A stretch of 64,000 bases of DNA from DUZB01 sp964407525 (GTDB taxonomy: Bacteria > Desulfobacterota > DSM-4660 > Desulfatiglandales > Desulfatiglandaceae). Location: assembly GCA_964407525.1 (NCBI GenBank), contig CAYOWC010000002.1:1-64000 (forward strand), given 5' to 3'. The notes beneath the pieces were generated by a model. The model was not told the DNA's origin. It did not search any database and worked only from the letters and a program-made list of their open reading frames with translations. Below, one piece after another: positions 43,853 through 51,626 of this stretch. Numbering within the stretch: position 1 is the first letter of the stretch; every line of letters begins with the position of its first letter. The translations under genes were made by a program, and so were the position numbers.

Positions 43853-45370
43853 TCAGGAAAATATCTTCAAAAGCCGTTCCACCGCAGATCTGAAGGTCTT
43901 TATTCCCAGGGGTTTTTCCAGAAAATCAGATGCGCCAAGACGCATGGCTTCCAGAACGTACTCCTTTTCGCCATAGCCCGTGACAATAATGGCCTTGCAG
44001 GCAGGATCGATCTCGTGAACTGCCGCTAACAATTCCAATCCACTCATGCCGGGCATGTTAATATCGGTTATCAGCAGGGGGAAGGGTCTTTTCCTGAAAG
44101 CCTCCAGAGCAGTGTACGGGTCAACGAATCCTTCGCAATCCAAGTTCATATTTTCAAGGAATCTCAACATGATGTTCACCAGCGTCGGTTCATCATCCAC
44201 CACCATTACCCGATTATACTCCTGCTGCATAACCGCTTTACACTCGTCCACGACTCGGGAGTCATAGGCACTGCCCCTGCCCCGATTCAATTCCTCAATG
44301 ACGATTTTTTTTGGGAGTGCGGCTCGGTAAGGCCTGTGGGTAATCATGGCATCCACCACATCAGCTACAGCCAGTATACGCGCCCAGGGGTGAATTTCCT
44401 CTTCCTTGAGCCCGTGGGGATACCCTTTTCCATCCAGACGTTCATGGTGCTGGGACACAACCTCAGCTACAGGCCAGGGAAAGGGAATGCGATGAAGCGC
44501 CTGAAAAGCCGTTTCCGGGTGTTGGCGAATGATACCGAATTCATTGTCGGACAATTTTCCGGGCTTGTTCAGAATCCCGGAGGAAATGACGACCTTTCCC
44601 AGATCGTGGAGTATACCGCAGACCCTGAGGCCTTCTATTTCTTCCACGGGCAGGTCCATTCTTTTGGCAATGCGAACCGCCAGCTCGGTGACCCCTCGGG
44701 CGTGCCCTGCCGTGTAAGGATCCCGGCTTTCAAGCAGTTCACTGATGGCCTCGGTGGAACCGATGAAGCTGGAAGTAAGCTCCTCGGTTTTCTCCCTGAC
44801 CATACTCTCCAGACTGTCGTTTAATCCCTGAAGTTCGGCCTGGGTCTTTCTGAGCTGTCGGTTCTGCTCCAGGGCGTTCTGATAAATTGAGAAGAAAAGG
44901 GTCAAAATCTGTTCGTGGCGGGACTTTACCGTATACATCTGTCCTTCAATGAAGAGCTCAAATTCCTTTGACGCTTCAGGGGCCTTCTCTCTGGGCGGGG
45001 CTTCAAGAATGGCCTTCACCGACGAGAGGAAAAAAGCCTCATCATAGGGCTTGATCATATAGTAGTCCGCCCCGGCGTTGATGGCCCGTACCACGTCTTC
45101 CGGATTGGAGAGCGATGAAACCAGCATGACGGGGATCTTTCCGAGCACTGGGTCGTCTTTGATGGCACAGGTCATCTCGCAGCCGTCCATTTCCGGCATG
45201 ACGATATCACTGATAATGAGGGATGGGTGTCGCTCTCGGGCAAGGTCAATCCCTTCCCTGCCATTGATGGCGCTTACAGATGAATACCCCTCTGAATCAA
45301 GGATATATTTGAGCTGCGCCGCCTGTGTGGGGCTGTCTTCCACAACCAGAATATCAATTGCATCTTCCAT
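43853..45370 (-). CDS. Receiver-HD-GYP-receiver protein (c-di-GMP phosphodiesterase)
   Basis: This 505-residue protein has an N-terminal receiver (SDIVMPEMDG), a roughly 40-residue module with EGQMYTVKSRHEQILTLFFS shared with two kinases of this cluster, a coiled coil, and an HD-GYP domain with LHDLGK, HPETAF and HHERLDGKGYPHGL (His and Gly-Tyr-Pro present). A second receiver (VMVVDDEPTLVNIML...TDINMPGMSG) follows at about 385-505. HD-GYP enzymes degrade c-di-GMP. It is the natural opposite of the nearby GGDEF protein. The start at 45370 (MEDAIDILVVEDS) was preferred; an ATG six codons upstream is possible. Confidence 0.9.
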   Translation of the reverse strand: MEDAIDILVVEDSPTQAAQLKYILDSEGYSSVSAINGREGIDLARERHPSLIISDIVMPEMDGCEMTCAIKDDPVLGKIPVMLVSSLSNPEDVVRAINAGADYYMIKPYDEAFFLSSVKAILEAPPREKAPEASKEFELFIEGQMYTVKSRHEQILTLFFSIYQNALEQNRQLRKTQAELQGLNDSLESMVREKTEELTSSFIGSTEAISELLESRDPYTAGHARGVTELAVRIAKRMDLPVEEIEGLRVCGILHDLGKVVISSGILNKPGKLSDNEFGIIRQHPETAFQALHRIPFPWPVAEVVSQHHERLDGKGYPHGLKEEEIHPWARILAVADVVDAMITHRPYRAALPKKIVIEELNRGRGSAYDSRVVDECKAVMQQEYNRVMVVDDEPTLVNIMLRFLENMNLDCEGFVDPYTALEAFRKRPFPLLITDINMPGMSGLELLAAVHEIDPACKAIIVTGYGEKEYVLEAMRLGASDFLEKPLGIKTFRSAVERLLKIFS

Positions 45371-45396
45371 GGCCTTCTTTTCCCTCATGCCTTTTG

Positions 45397-47709
45397 CTAC
45401 GCGAGTTTATACTGAGCAACGATCTCCTTGATTTCTTCCGCCAGTTCGGCGAGTCCGGATGCGGCTTTCTCTGCCTGCTGGGTGCCTGCTTCGGTCTGGC
45501 CGGCGGCCTGATCGATACTTTCCATGGCCGAATTCACCTGGTCCATGCCCGCCAGCTGCTGGCGCGTACTGGCGGCAATCTGCCGGGCCGCTTCAGCTAC
45601 CTTCTGAATGCGGCTCGAAATGGCTTCGATGGCCTCCCCGGTGGAGCGAGCCAGCTGCTGCCCGGCCTCGGTCCCCTTGGTCCCCTCTTCGGTGACCATC
45701 ACCGCCGTGTTGGTGGCTTTCTGAATCTCGCCCAGAATCTCTTTCACCCGGGCCGTGGCAGCCCTGGACTGTTCCGCCAGGCTACGGACTTCTCCCGCAA
45801 CCACGGCAAACCCTTTGCCCGCTTCACCGGCACGGGCCGCCTCGATGGCCGCGTTCAAAGCCAGCAGGTTGGATTGATCCGCAATATCGTTGACACTGGC
45901 GATAATATCGCCGATCTGCTGAGTCTGCTCACTGAGGGCCAGAATGGTTTCGGCAATATTGGCCACCTGTTCTTTGATGTTGTCCATACCTTTCACGGTT
46001 TCCCTGACCGATTCCAGCCCACGTTTTGAGGCCTCCGTGGATTCTTCCGCCAGGCGAGATACCATTTCCACCCGTTCATGGGATTGTTCCGCCGTCTGAC
46101 GGACTTCCTGAACTGTCGTGCTGGTCTCGTTGACGGATGCGGCCTGCTGGCTCACGGTGGCCGCCTGCTGGCTGGTAGTGGCCAGGATCTCACTGGCGGC
46201 CGAGGAGATGTTGGCGGTGGATTCCTTCATGCGGGTGGCCAGATTGCGAAGCCCGCTGGTCATGGCATTGAGGTTCCTGCCCAGAATATTCAGGTCATCC
46301 TCACCGGTCAGCGTTAGCTGGCCGGTCAAATCACCCTTGCCTACCTGCTCCACAAAGGCCACATAGGTCCTGACGGTATCTTCCAGATACGCCTTCACCT
46401 TTCGTTCTTCAGCGGCTCTTTGCTCCACCTCCTCCATTGTTGTTTTCAGTTTCCGTACCATGCCGTTAAAGGCGTCGGCCAGAATGCGCAGCTCATCTTT
46501 CGACGTCACATGGGCTTCCACATCCAGCTGTCCGGACCGCACGGCCTGTGCCGTTTCCGTGATCTGCCGTATCGGCCTTGACAGGGTGGCGGCAATCCAG
46601 AGGGCCAAAAAGGCCACGATGAGCGCCGCAACGCCACCAATTACCCAAGCCATACTCCGCAGATGCCGGACCAGGGCAAAGGCTTTGCTTTCATCCATCT
46701 CCGCCAGGATGGCCCATTTAATCCCCCCGATGTTGAGGGGGGTGTAACTGGAGAGCACCTTTTCGTCCCGATAATCGTGAATCAGCCCAGTCCCGCTTTC
46801 ACCGGCCAAAGCCTTGCGGGAGGCTACCGTATCCACGCCGTTTTCCGCAACGGTCCCCGACAGGGAGGCTTTGACGGAATGGGTCTCCGGACTCAACAGA
46901 GAATCGGAGCGCATCCGCTTATCGGGTCCCACCAGATAGACCTCTTTTCCCCTGGTCTTTTCTGAGCCGGCCGTCATGATATCTTGGATGAACGTGAAGG
47001 GAATCTCGTAGATGAGGGTGCCCGCGCGTACCGGGCCGTTGTATATGGGCGCACCCGCAAACATGGCCGGCTCACCGTCCATCAGGTCCACATCCACAAA
47101 AATAACATCACCGTTTTTGGCGGATTTAAGTTGCTGAAAAAGACGTCCCAGATTGGTTGCCTTAAACGTATCCGATGTGAGATTCAAGCCAAAAACCTTT
47201 CCCTTGTTGGTGCTGTAGACCACATTGCCTTCATTGTCCACCAGGAGGATATCCACAAATCCCAGTATTTTTTTATGCCCGGGAAGGGATGCGTGACGCT
47301 CCTGATGGACAGCACTGTATCCGCTGCCGTCTTCCGCATCCAGCAGATTCGGTTTTCCCAGGTAGAGAGAACGCACTTTTTCCAGTCCCATGAAACGAAA
47401 TCCATTGGCCATATCTCCTATGCCGTAGACCATATCAGGTTCTTTGGACATCTGCTGAAGGTCCGTAGTCCATCGCTCCACAACCCGGGTGATACGATCC
47501 TTTTTCAGGAATGTTTCTTCCGCCATCTGAGAAAACGCTGCCTGACGAAGGGCTTTCTGAGCTTCTCCATAAAAAAGCACCCCAAGGGTGGCAAGGGGCA
47601 CCAGCGAAAACAACAGGAACCACACCAGGAGTTTTCCCTGAATACTTCTAAAAAAATTGAGTGACCCCGCGGTTTCATGCGACATGTTTAAGCCGTCCTT
47701 TTCCATCAT
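45397..47709 (-). CDS. Methyl-accepting chemotaxis protein, dCache-type sensor
   Basis: The 770-residue transducer has a membrane helix near 27-48, a periplasmic domain of about 310 residues with Cache-like segments (VDILLVDNEGNVVYSTNKGKV; AENGVDTVASRKALAGESG), a second helix near 360-382, HAMP and a cytoplasmic signalling domain with the conserved hairpin (NDIADQSNLLALNAAIEAAR). It has no C-terminal CheR-binding pentapeptide (ends QYKLA). It should feed the CheA/CheW of this cluster. The 3' end lies just before the HD-GYP gene, and the substrate-binding protein gene is immediately upstream. The ligand is unknown. Confidence 0.9.
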   Translation of the reverse strand: MMEKDGLNMSHETAGSLNFFRSIQGKLLVWFLLFSLVPLATLGVLFYGEAQKALRQAAFSQMAEETFLKKDRITRVVERWTTDLQQMSKEPDMVYGIGDMANGFRFMGLEKVRSLYLGKPNLLDAEDGSGYSAVHQERHASLPGHKKILGFVDILLVDNEGNVVYSTNKGKVFGLNLTSDTFKATNLGRLFQQLKSAKNGDVIFVDVDLMDGEPAMFAGAPIYNGPVRAGTLIYEIPFTFIQDIMTAGSEKTRGKEVYLVGPDKRMRSDSLLSPETHSVKASLSGTVAENGVDTVASRKALAGESGTGLIHDYRDEKVLSSYTPLNIGGIKWAILAEMDESKAFALVRHLRSMAWVIGGVAALIVAFLALWIAATLSRPIRQITETAQAVRSGQLDVEAHVTSKDELRILADAFNGMVRKLKTTMEEVEQRAAEERKVKAYLEDTVRTYVAFVEQVGKGDLTGQLTLTGEDDLNILGRNLNAMTSGLRNLATRMKESTANISSAASEILATTSQQAATVSQQAASVNETSTTVQEVRQTAEQSHERVEMVSRLAEESTEASKRGLESVRETVKGMDNIKEQVANIAETILALSEQTQQIGDIIASVNDIADQSNLLALNAAIEAARAGEAGKGFAVVAGEVRSLAEQSRAATARVKEILGEIQKATNTAVMVTEEGTKGTEAGQQLARSTGEAIEAISSRIQKVAEAARQIAASTRQQLAGMDQVNSAMESIDQAAGQTEAGTQQAEKAASGLAELAEEIKEIVAQYKLA

Positions 47710-47783
47710 GGTGTATCCTCACAAAAGTCGATTTTGAATTGTTCGTTTTCAAACCATTAACCGGAAACCGTGAACCGATCTTT

Positions 47784-48980
47784 TCAATAGGTCGGTTGCC
47801 ATTTGCCGTCTTTTATCTGCATGATATGAATGCTCCGAATGCCGTCTCCCTTTCTGTCAAAGGCCATCATGCCTGCGGTGCCCCGCCACATTTTCATATG
47901 GGCCAACCCGCTGCGGATTTTATCGCGATTTTCCTGCAACTGATCCGGTGAACTGGTAACCCCCTTCTTCTTCATAATATCCACCAGAAACTGCAGGATA
48001 TCGTACACCACCACATCATACTGTTCCGCTTCACAACCAACATCTTTGTACTTTTCTTTGCATCGTTTCATGAACGCCTTCACGTATTTATTAATTGTCG
48101 GACTGGGATCATTTGGGTTAAAGAGGCTGGTAGACCAGAGACCTTCCGCGTCTTTTCCAGCAATTTCTATTACTTTTTGTGTTGCCATGGAAGCTGCACC
48201 CAGTATGGGTTGTTTGAATCCCTGCTTTCGAATCTCCTTGATGATCGCGCCCCCTTCCTGGGGAAACACTGCCAGGCATATTCCATCAGGATCATACTTT
48301 TTGAGTTGATTCATCTGTTGTGTGAAATCTGTTTCCCCGGTTGATAATACAACGGGATCATTCTGGTTAAGAATCTTTACATTGCTTTTCTCGAAAAGTT
48401 TCGGCCATACTTTTTCGCCCATTTCGATCGAAAAAGCACCCTTCCCATCGTATATGACGACGACAGTCTTGATCTGCTTGGCTTTTACCCACGCCTGTGC
48501 CAGGGTCGTTTCTTTTTTTTCCGAACTCACGGTCATCCTAAAGGCATAGGGGAATTTTTCCAAGTCGCTTAGACCCGGTTTGGAGGAGGCCGTGGCAATG
48601 ATGGACACCTTCTCCTCATTGGTTACCGGCCTGAGCGCCGCAAAAGTGCCGCTGAAAAGAGGGCCGATCACCGCCAGAACCCGATCGGAATCGGCCAGTT
48701 CCCGGTACGCTTCAATGGCTTTTTCCGGATCTCCGCCCGTATCGAGTGCGAACATTTCCACCGGCGTTCCATTGACCCCTCCTCGAAGGTTTATTTTTTC
48801 CACGGCCAGCTCCATTCCCACAATCTGTTTCTTCCCCCAGTCTGGGCTGGGTCCGGTCATGGGGGCCAGCAGTCCCACTTTGATGGGAACTGACTCCGCC
48901 GCAGCCGGAGAGAGGGAGAATAACATCATGAAACCCATCAGCAAGCACGCCATTCCCGTTTTCTTATACTCATTTTGCAT
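47784..48980 (-). CDS. Branched-chain amino acid-type periplasmic binding protein
   Basis: This 398-residue Peripla_BP_6 protein has a signal peptide (MACLLMGFMMLFSLSPAAA) followed by the family start KVGLLAPMTGPSPDWGKKQIVGMELAVEKIN. GPLFSGTFAALRPVTNEEKV and TEGL/AEGLWSTSLFNP-like segments follow. Usually such proteins feed an ABC importer, but none is in this cluster; the gene lies between an MCP gene and a hybrid kinase gene. It may present an amino acid or aromatic ligand to the MCP. The ATG at 48980 is best placed relative to AAAGGAGGT. Confidence 0.85.
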   Translation of the reverse strand: MQNEYKKTGMACLLMGFMMLFSLSPAAAESVPIKVGLLAPMTGPSPDWGKKQIVGMELAVEKINLRGGVNGTPVEMFALDTGGDPEKAIEAYRELADSDRVLAVIGPLFSGTFAALRPVTNEEKVSIIATASSKPGLSDLEKFPYAFRMTVSSEKKETTLAQAWVKAKQIKTVVVIYDGKGAFSIEMGEKVWPKLFEKSNVKILNQNDPVVLSTGETDFTQQMNQLKKYDPDGICLAVFPQEGGAIIKEIRKQGFKQPILGAASMATQKVIEIAGKDAEGLWSTSLFNPNDPSPTINKYVKAFMKRCKEKYKDVGCEAEQYDVVVYDILQFLVDIMKKKGVTSSPDQLQENRDKIRSGLAHMKMWRGTAGMMAFDRKGDGIRSIHIMQIKDGKWQPTY

Positions 48981-49057
48981 AACCATTTACCTCCTTTACA
49001 GGTTAGATTTCACCTTCATTTTAAATCCGCAATCCGCAATACCTATTCCGCAATCGT

Positions 49058-51226
49058 TCACCCTTTCCCCAACTCGCTGATGCCATACCGCTTCAGGGTT
49101 GTATCTATGGCCTCCATCAGCTGAACGGGCCTGATGGGTTTGGTAACATAGGCATCCATTCCCGCTGCGAGGCATTTTTCCCGATCTCCTTTCATGGCAT
49201 GGGCCGTCATGGCAATAATGGGCACATGGGTCCCCAGCCCTTCTTCCCAATGCCTGATGCGCTCGGTGGACTCCATCCCGTCCATTTCAGGCATCTGAAC
49301 ATCCATTAAAATAACGTCAAAATGGTTTTCGGTAAACAGATTCAGCGCTTCTTTTCCGTTGCCGGCCACTGTCACCCCGTAACCTTGTTTCCCCAGCACC
49401 TTGACGGCCAGTTTCTGGTTGATTATATTGTCTTCCGCCAGCAGGATTTTGAGTTTTGTGTTTTTTTCACGGATGGAATGCTTGGTCACCAGTTCTTTTT
49501 CCGTTTGCTTTTGCTCGGCCAGATTGAGAACCGCCAGAACAGCGGATTTGAGTTCGGACTGCTTGACCGGTCGGGTCAGGTACCCGGAAATGCCCAGCTC
49601 CCGGCATCGCCTGGCATCCCCACGCATACCCACGGATAACAGCATCATAATGGTGGGAATCCTCAGTTCCGCGTGTCGTTTTAGTTGTTCTGCCAGGTCA
49701 AAGCCGTCCATTTCAACAGACCCGGACTCCAGCAATACCAGCGAAAAGGGCTTTTCCGATTCTCTGGCTTTCGTAAGCATCATCAAGGCATCTTCCCCAT
49801 CAGCGATGGTCGGTTCCATTCCCCACTTGGAAAGCGTCTCTTTAAGGATCAATTGGTTGGTGCTGTGGGTGCCTGCCAGCAGCACCCGCAGTCCAACCAA
49901 GTCTCTAAATTCACCGGCTTTTTCGTCATGGGGTTGTGCTTGAATGGGGAATATAGCATCAAAATGAAAGGTGCTTCCTTCGCCAGGTACGCTGTCCACG
50001 CCGATATCGCCTCCCATTAACGCCGCCAGTTTCCCGGAAATACTCAAACCCAGCCCGGTGCCCCCATATTTTCGCGTGGTGCTCTCATCGGCCTGGGAAA
50101 AGGCCTCAAAAATCGTTTTTTGTTTTTCGGGCGGGATGCCGATTCCCGTATCTTTGACGGAAAAATGGAGCGTTACCGCATCGTCGGTTTCGCTGATCTT
50201 GCTCACCCCCAGCAGAATTTCCCCTTCGCTGGTGAATTTAACGGCATTGCCGATGAGATTAACGATGACCTGCCGGAGCCTGCCGGGATCACCCACCAGG
50301 GCAACGGGCACATCATTTTCGATTCGGCAGGCCAGTTCCAATCCTTTTTTGTGGGCCAGGAGCGCGAGGGTTTTGAGGATGTCTTCCAGATGGTCCCGCA
50401 GATTGAAATCAATATTTTCCAGTTCCAGCATATTCCCTTCGATTTTGCTGAAATCCAGAATGTCGTTTAGAAGGGACAGCAGTGAATCCGCGCTCATGCG
50501 GACCATGTTGAGGTATTCCCGCTGCTCCTCGTCCAGGCTGGTTTCCAGGCACAGATCCGTCATACCGATAATGCCGTTCATGGGGGTACGGATTTCGTGG
50601 CTCATATTGGCCAGAAAGAGGCTCTTGGCCCGGTTGGCTTTTTCAGCCACTTCCTTGGCATCCGCCAGCGCTTCCTGGGTTCGTTGCTGGTTTTCAATGG
50701 CGATTTCAAGCTCCTGGTTTTTCTGAACCGCGTTTTCAAAGGAGGAGAAGAGCAGATCCAGGATCTGAAACCGATCGGATGTGATATGGTATTCTTTTCC
50801 CCCGAAAATCACTTCCACACCCTGGCCTTTAGGACTGTTCTTCCTAAGGTCCCGATTCGCCAGAATGGATGTGATGCGTGCCAGGAGAAAGTCTTCCTTG
50901 TAAGGTTTGGTAATAAAATTGTCCGCACCGCATTCCAGCCCACGAATTACGTCTTCGGGGTCCGACAATGACGTCAGGAGCATAACGGGAATATGTTTCA
51001 GCGTGTCATCCCCTTTGATATGCCGGCACATTTCATACCCGTCCATTTCGGGCATGATAATGTCACTCACCACCAGGTCCGGCTTTCGGCCTTTCAGGTA
51101 GTTGAGCGCTTCCAAGCCGTTTCCGGCAAGGCCCACCCGGTAATCCGCCTGTTCCAGAATATGCTGAATTAACAGAGCCTGGGTAAAACTGTCTTCCACC
51201 ACCAGAATTTCCGTCTTTTTTTCCAT
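49058..51226 (-). CDS. Hybrid histidine kinase with three receivers (middle one degenerate)
   Basis: This 722-residue cytoplasmic protein has receiver 1 (SDIIMPEMDG), the shared 40-residue module (VEVIFGGKEYHITSDRFQIL), HisKA with MSHEIRTPMNG, HATPase_c (NLIGNAVKF, DTGIGIP, GGTGLGLS), receiver 2 and receiver 3 (LLAEDNIINQKLA; LMDVQMPEMDG). In receiver 2 the phosphoacceptor reads LLESGSVEMDG (Asp to Glu), the acidic pair is AGTHST instead of DD, and the conserved Lys is Arg (LTRPVKQ), so it cannot be phosphorylated. Receivers 1 and 3 are intact. The ATG at 51226 has GGGA upstream and follows the small receiver gene by ten bases. Confidence 0.92.
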   Translation of the reverse strand: MEKKTEILVVEDSFTQALLIQHILEQADYRVGLAGNGLEALNYLKGRKPDLVVSDIIMPEMDGYEMCRHIKGDDTLKHIPVMLLTSLSDPEDVIRGLECGADNFITKPYKEDFLLARITSILANRDLRKNSPKGQGVEVIFGGKEYHITSDRFQILDLLFSSFENAVQKNQELEIAIENQQRTQEALADAKEVAEKANRAKSLFLANMSHEIRTPMNGIIGMTDLCLETSLDEEQREYLNMVRMSADSLLSLLNDILDFSKIEGNMLELENIDFNLRDHLEDILKTLALLAHKKGLELACRIENDVPVALVGDPGRLRQVIVNLIGNAVKFTSEGEILLGVSKISETDDAVTLHFSVKDTGIGIPPEKQKTIFEAFSQADESTTRKYGGTGLGLSISGKLAALMGGDIGVDSVPGEGSTFHFDAIFPIQAQPHDEKAGEFRDLVGLRVLLAGTHSTNQLILKETLSKWGMEPTIADGEDALMMLTKARESEKPFSLVLLESGSVEMDGFDLAEQLKRHAELRIPTIMMLLSVGMRGDARRCRELGISGYLTRPVKQSELKSAVLAVLNLAEQKQTEKELVTKHSIREKNTKLKILLAEDNIINQKLAVKVLGKQGYGVTVAGNGKEALNLFTENHFDVILMDVQMPEMDGMESTERIRHWEEGLGTHVPIIAMTAHAMKGDREKCLAAGMDAYVTKPIRPVQLMEAIDTTLKRYGISELGKG

Positions 51227-51236
51227 AGGTTTCCCA

Positions 51237-51626
51237 TCAATCATCAAGAATCATTACACCTTCCAGGACCCCCTGGCACACTTTGAGTATCGTATCCCCG
51301 TCCACGGGCTTGTTGAGCACTTCGAATTCAATACCGTTTTCGGCCATTGTTCTCAACTTATCAAAGAATTCCCCATAAAAGGCCGTCACGATGTATACGG
51401 GGATGGTTTCATCACGTTTACGAATTTCGCGCAGGGTTTCCACCCCCGTTAGCCCGGGCATCTTCAAATCGAGAAACACCAGATCATAAGATTCGTTTTG
51501 AAGCATTTCCAGGCCTTCTTTACCGGACGACGCCGTATCCACCACATAACCACTCTCTTCCAGTGCCAGTTCAAAGGATTTTCGAATGGCCCGTTCATCA
51601 TCGATCACAATGATTTTTTTTGTCAT
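51237..51626 (-). CDS. Stand-alone response regulator receiver
   Basis: This 129-residue single receiver has KIIVIDDERAIRKSFELALEESG, phosphoacceptor in VFLDLKMPGLTGVE, the switch Thr in IVTAF and Lys in LNKPVDGD. It looks like an NtrC/AtoC-type receiver more than CheY. The ATG at 51626 overlaps the end of the preceding kinase gene by 29 bases and has GGAGG upstream. It probably shuttles phosphate between the two kinases flanking it. Confidence 0.88.
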   Translation of the reverse strand: MTKKIIVIDDERAIRKSFELALEESGYVVDTASSGKEGLEMLQNESYDLVFLDLKMPGLTGVETLREIRKRDETIPVYIVTAFYGEFFDKLRTMAENGIEFEVLNKPVDGDTILKVCQGVLEGVMILDD

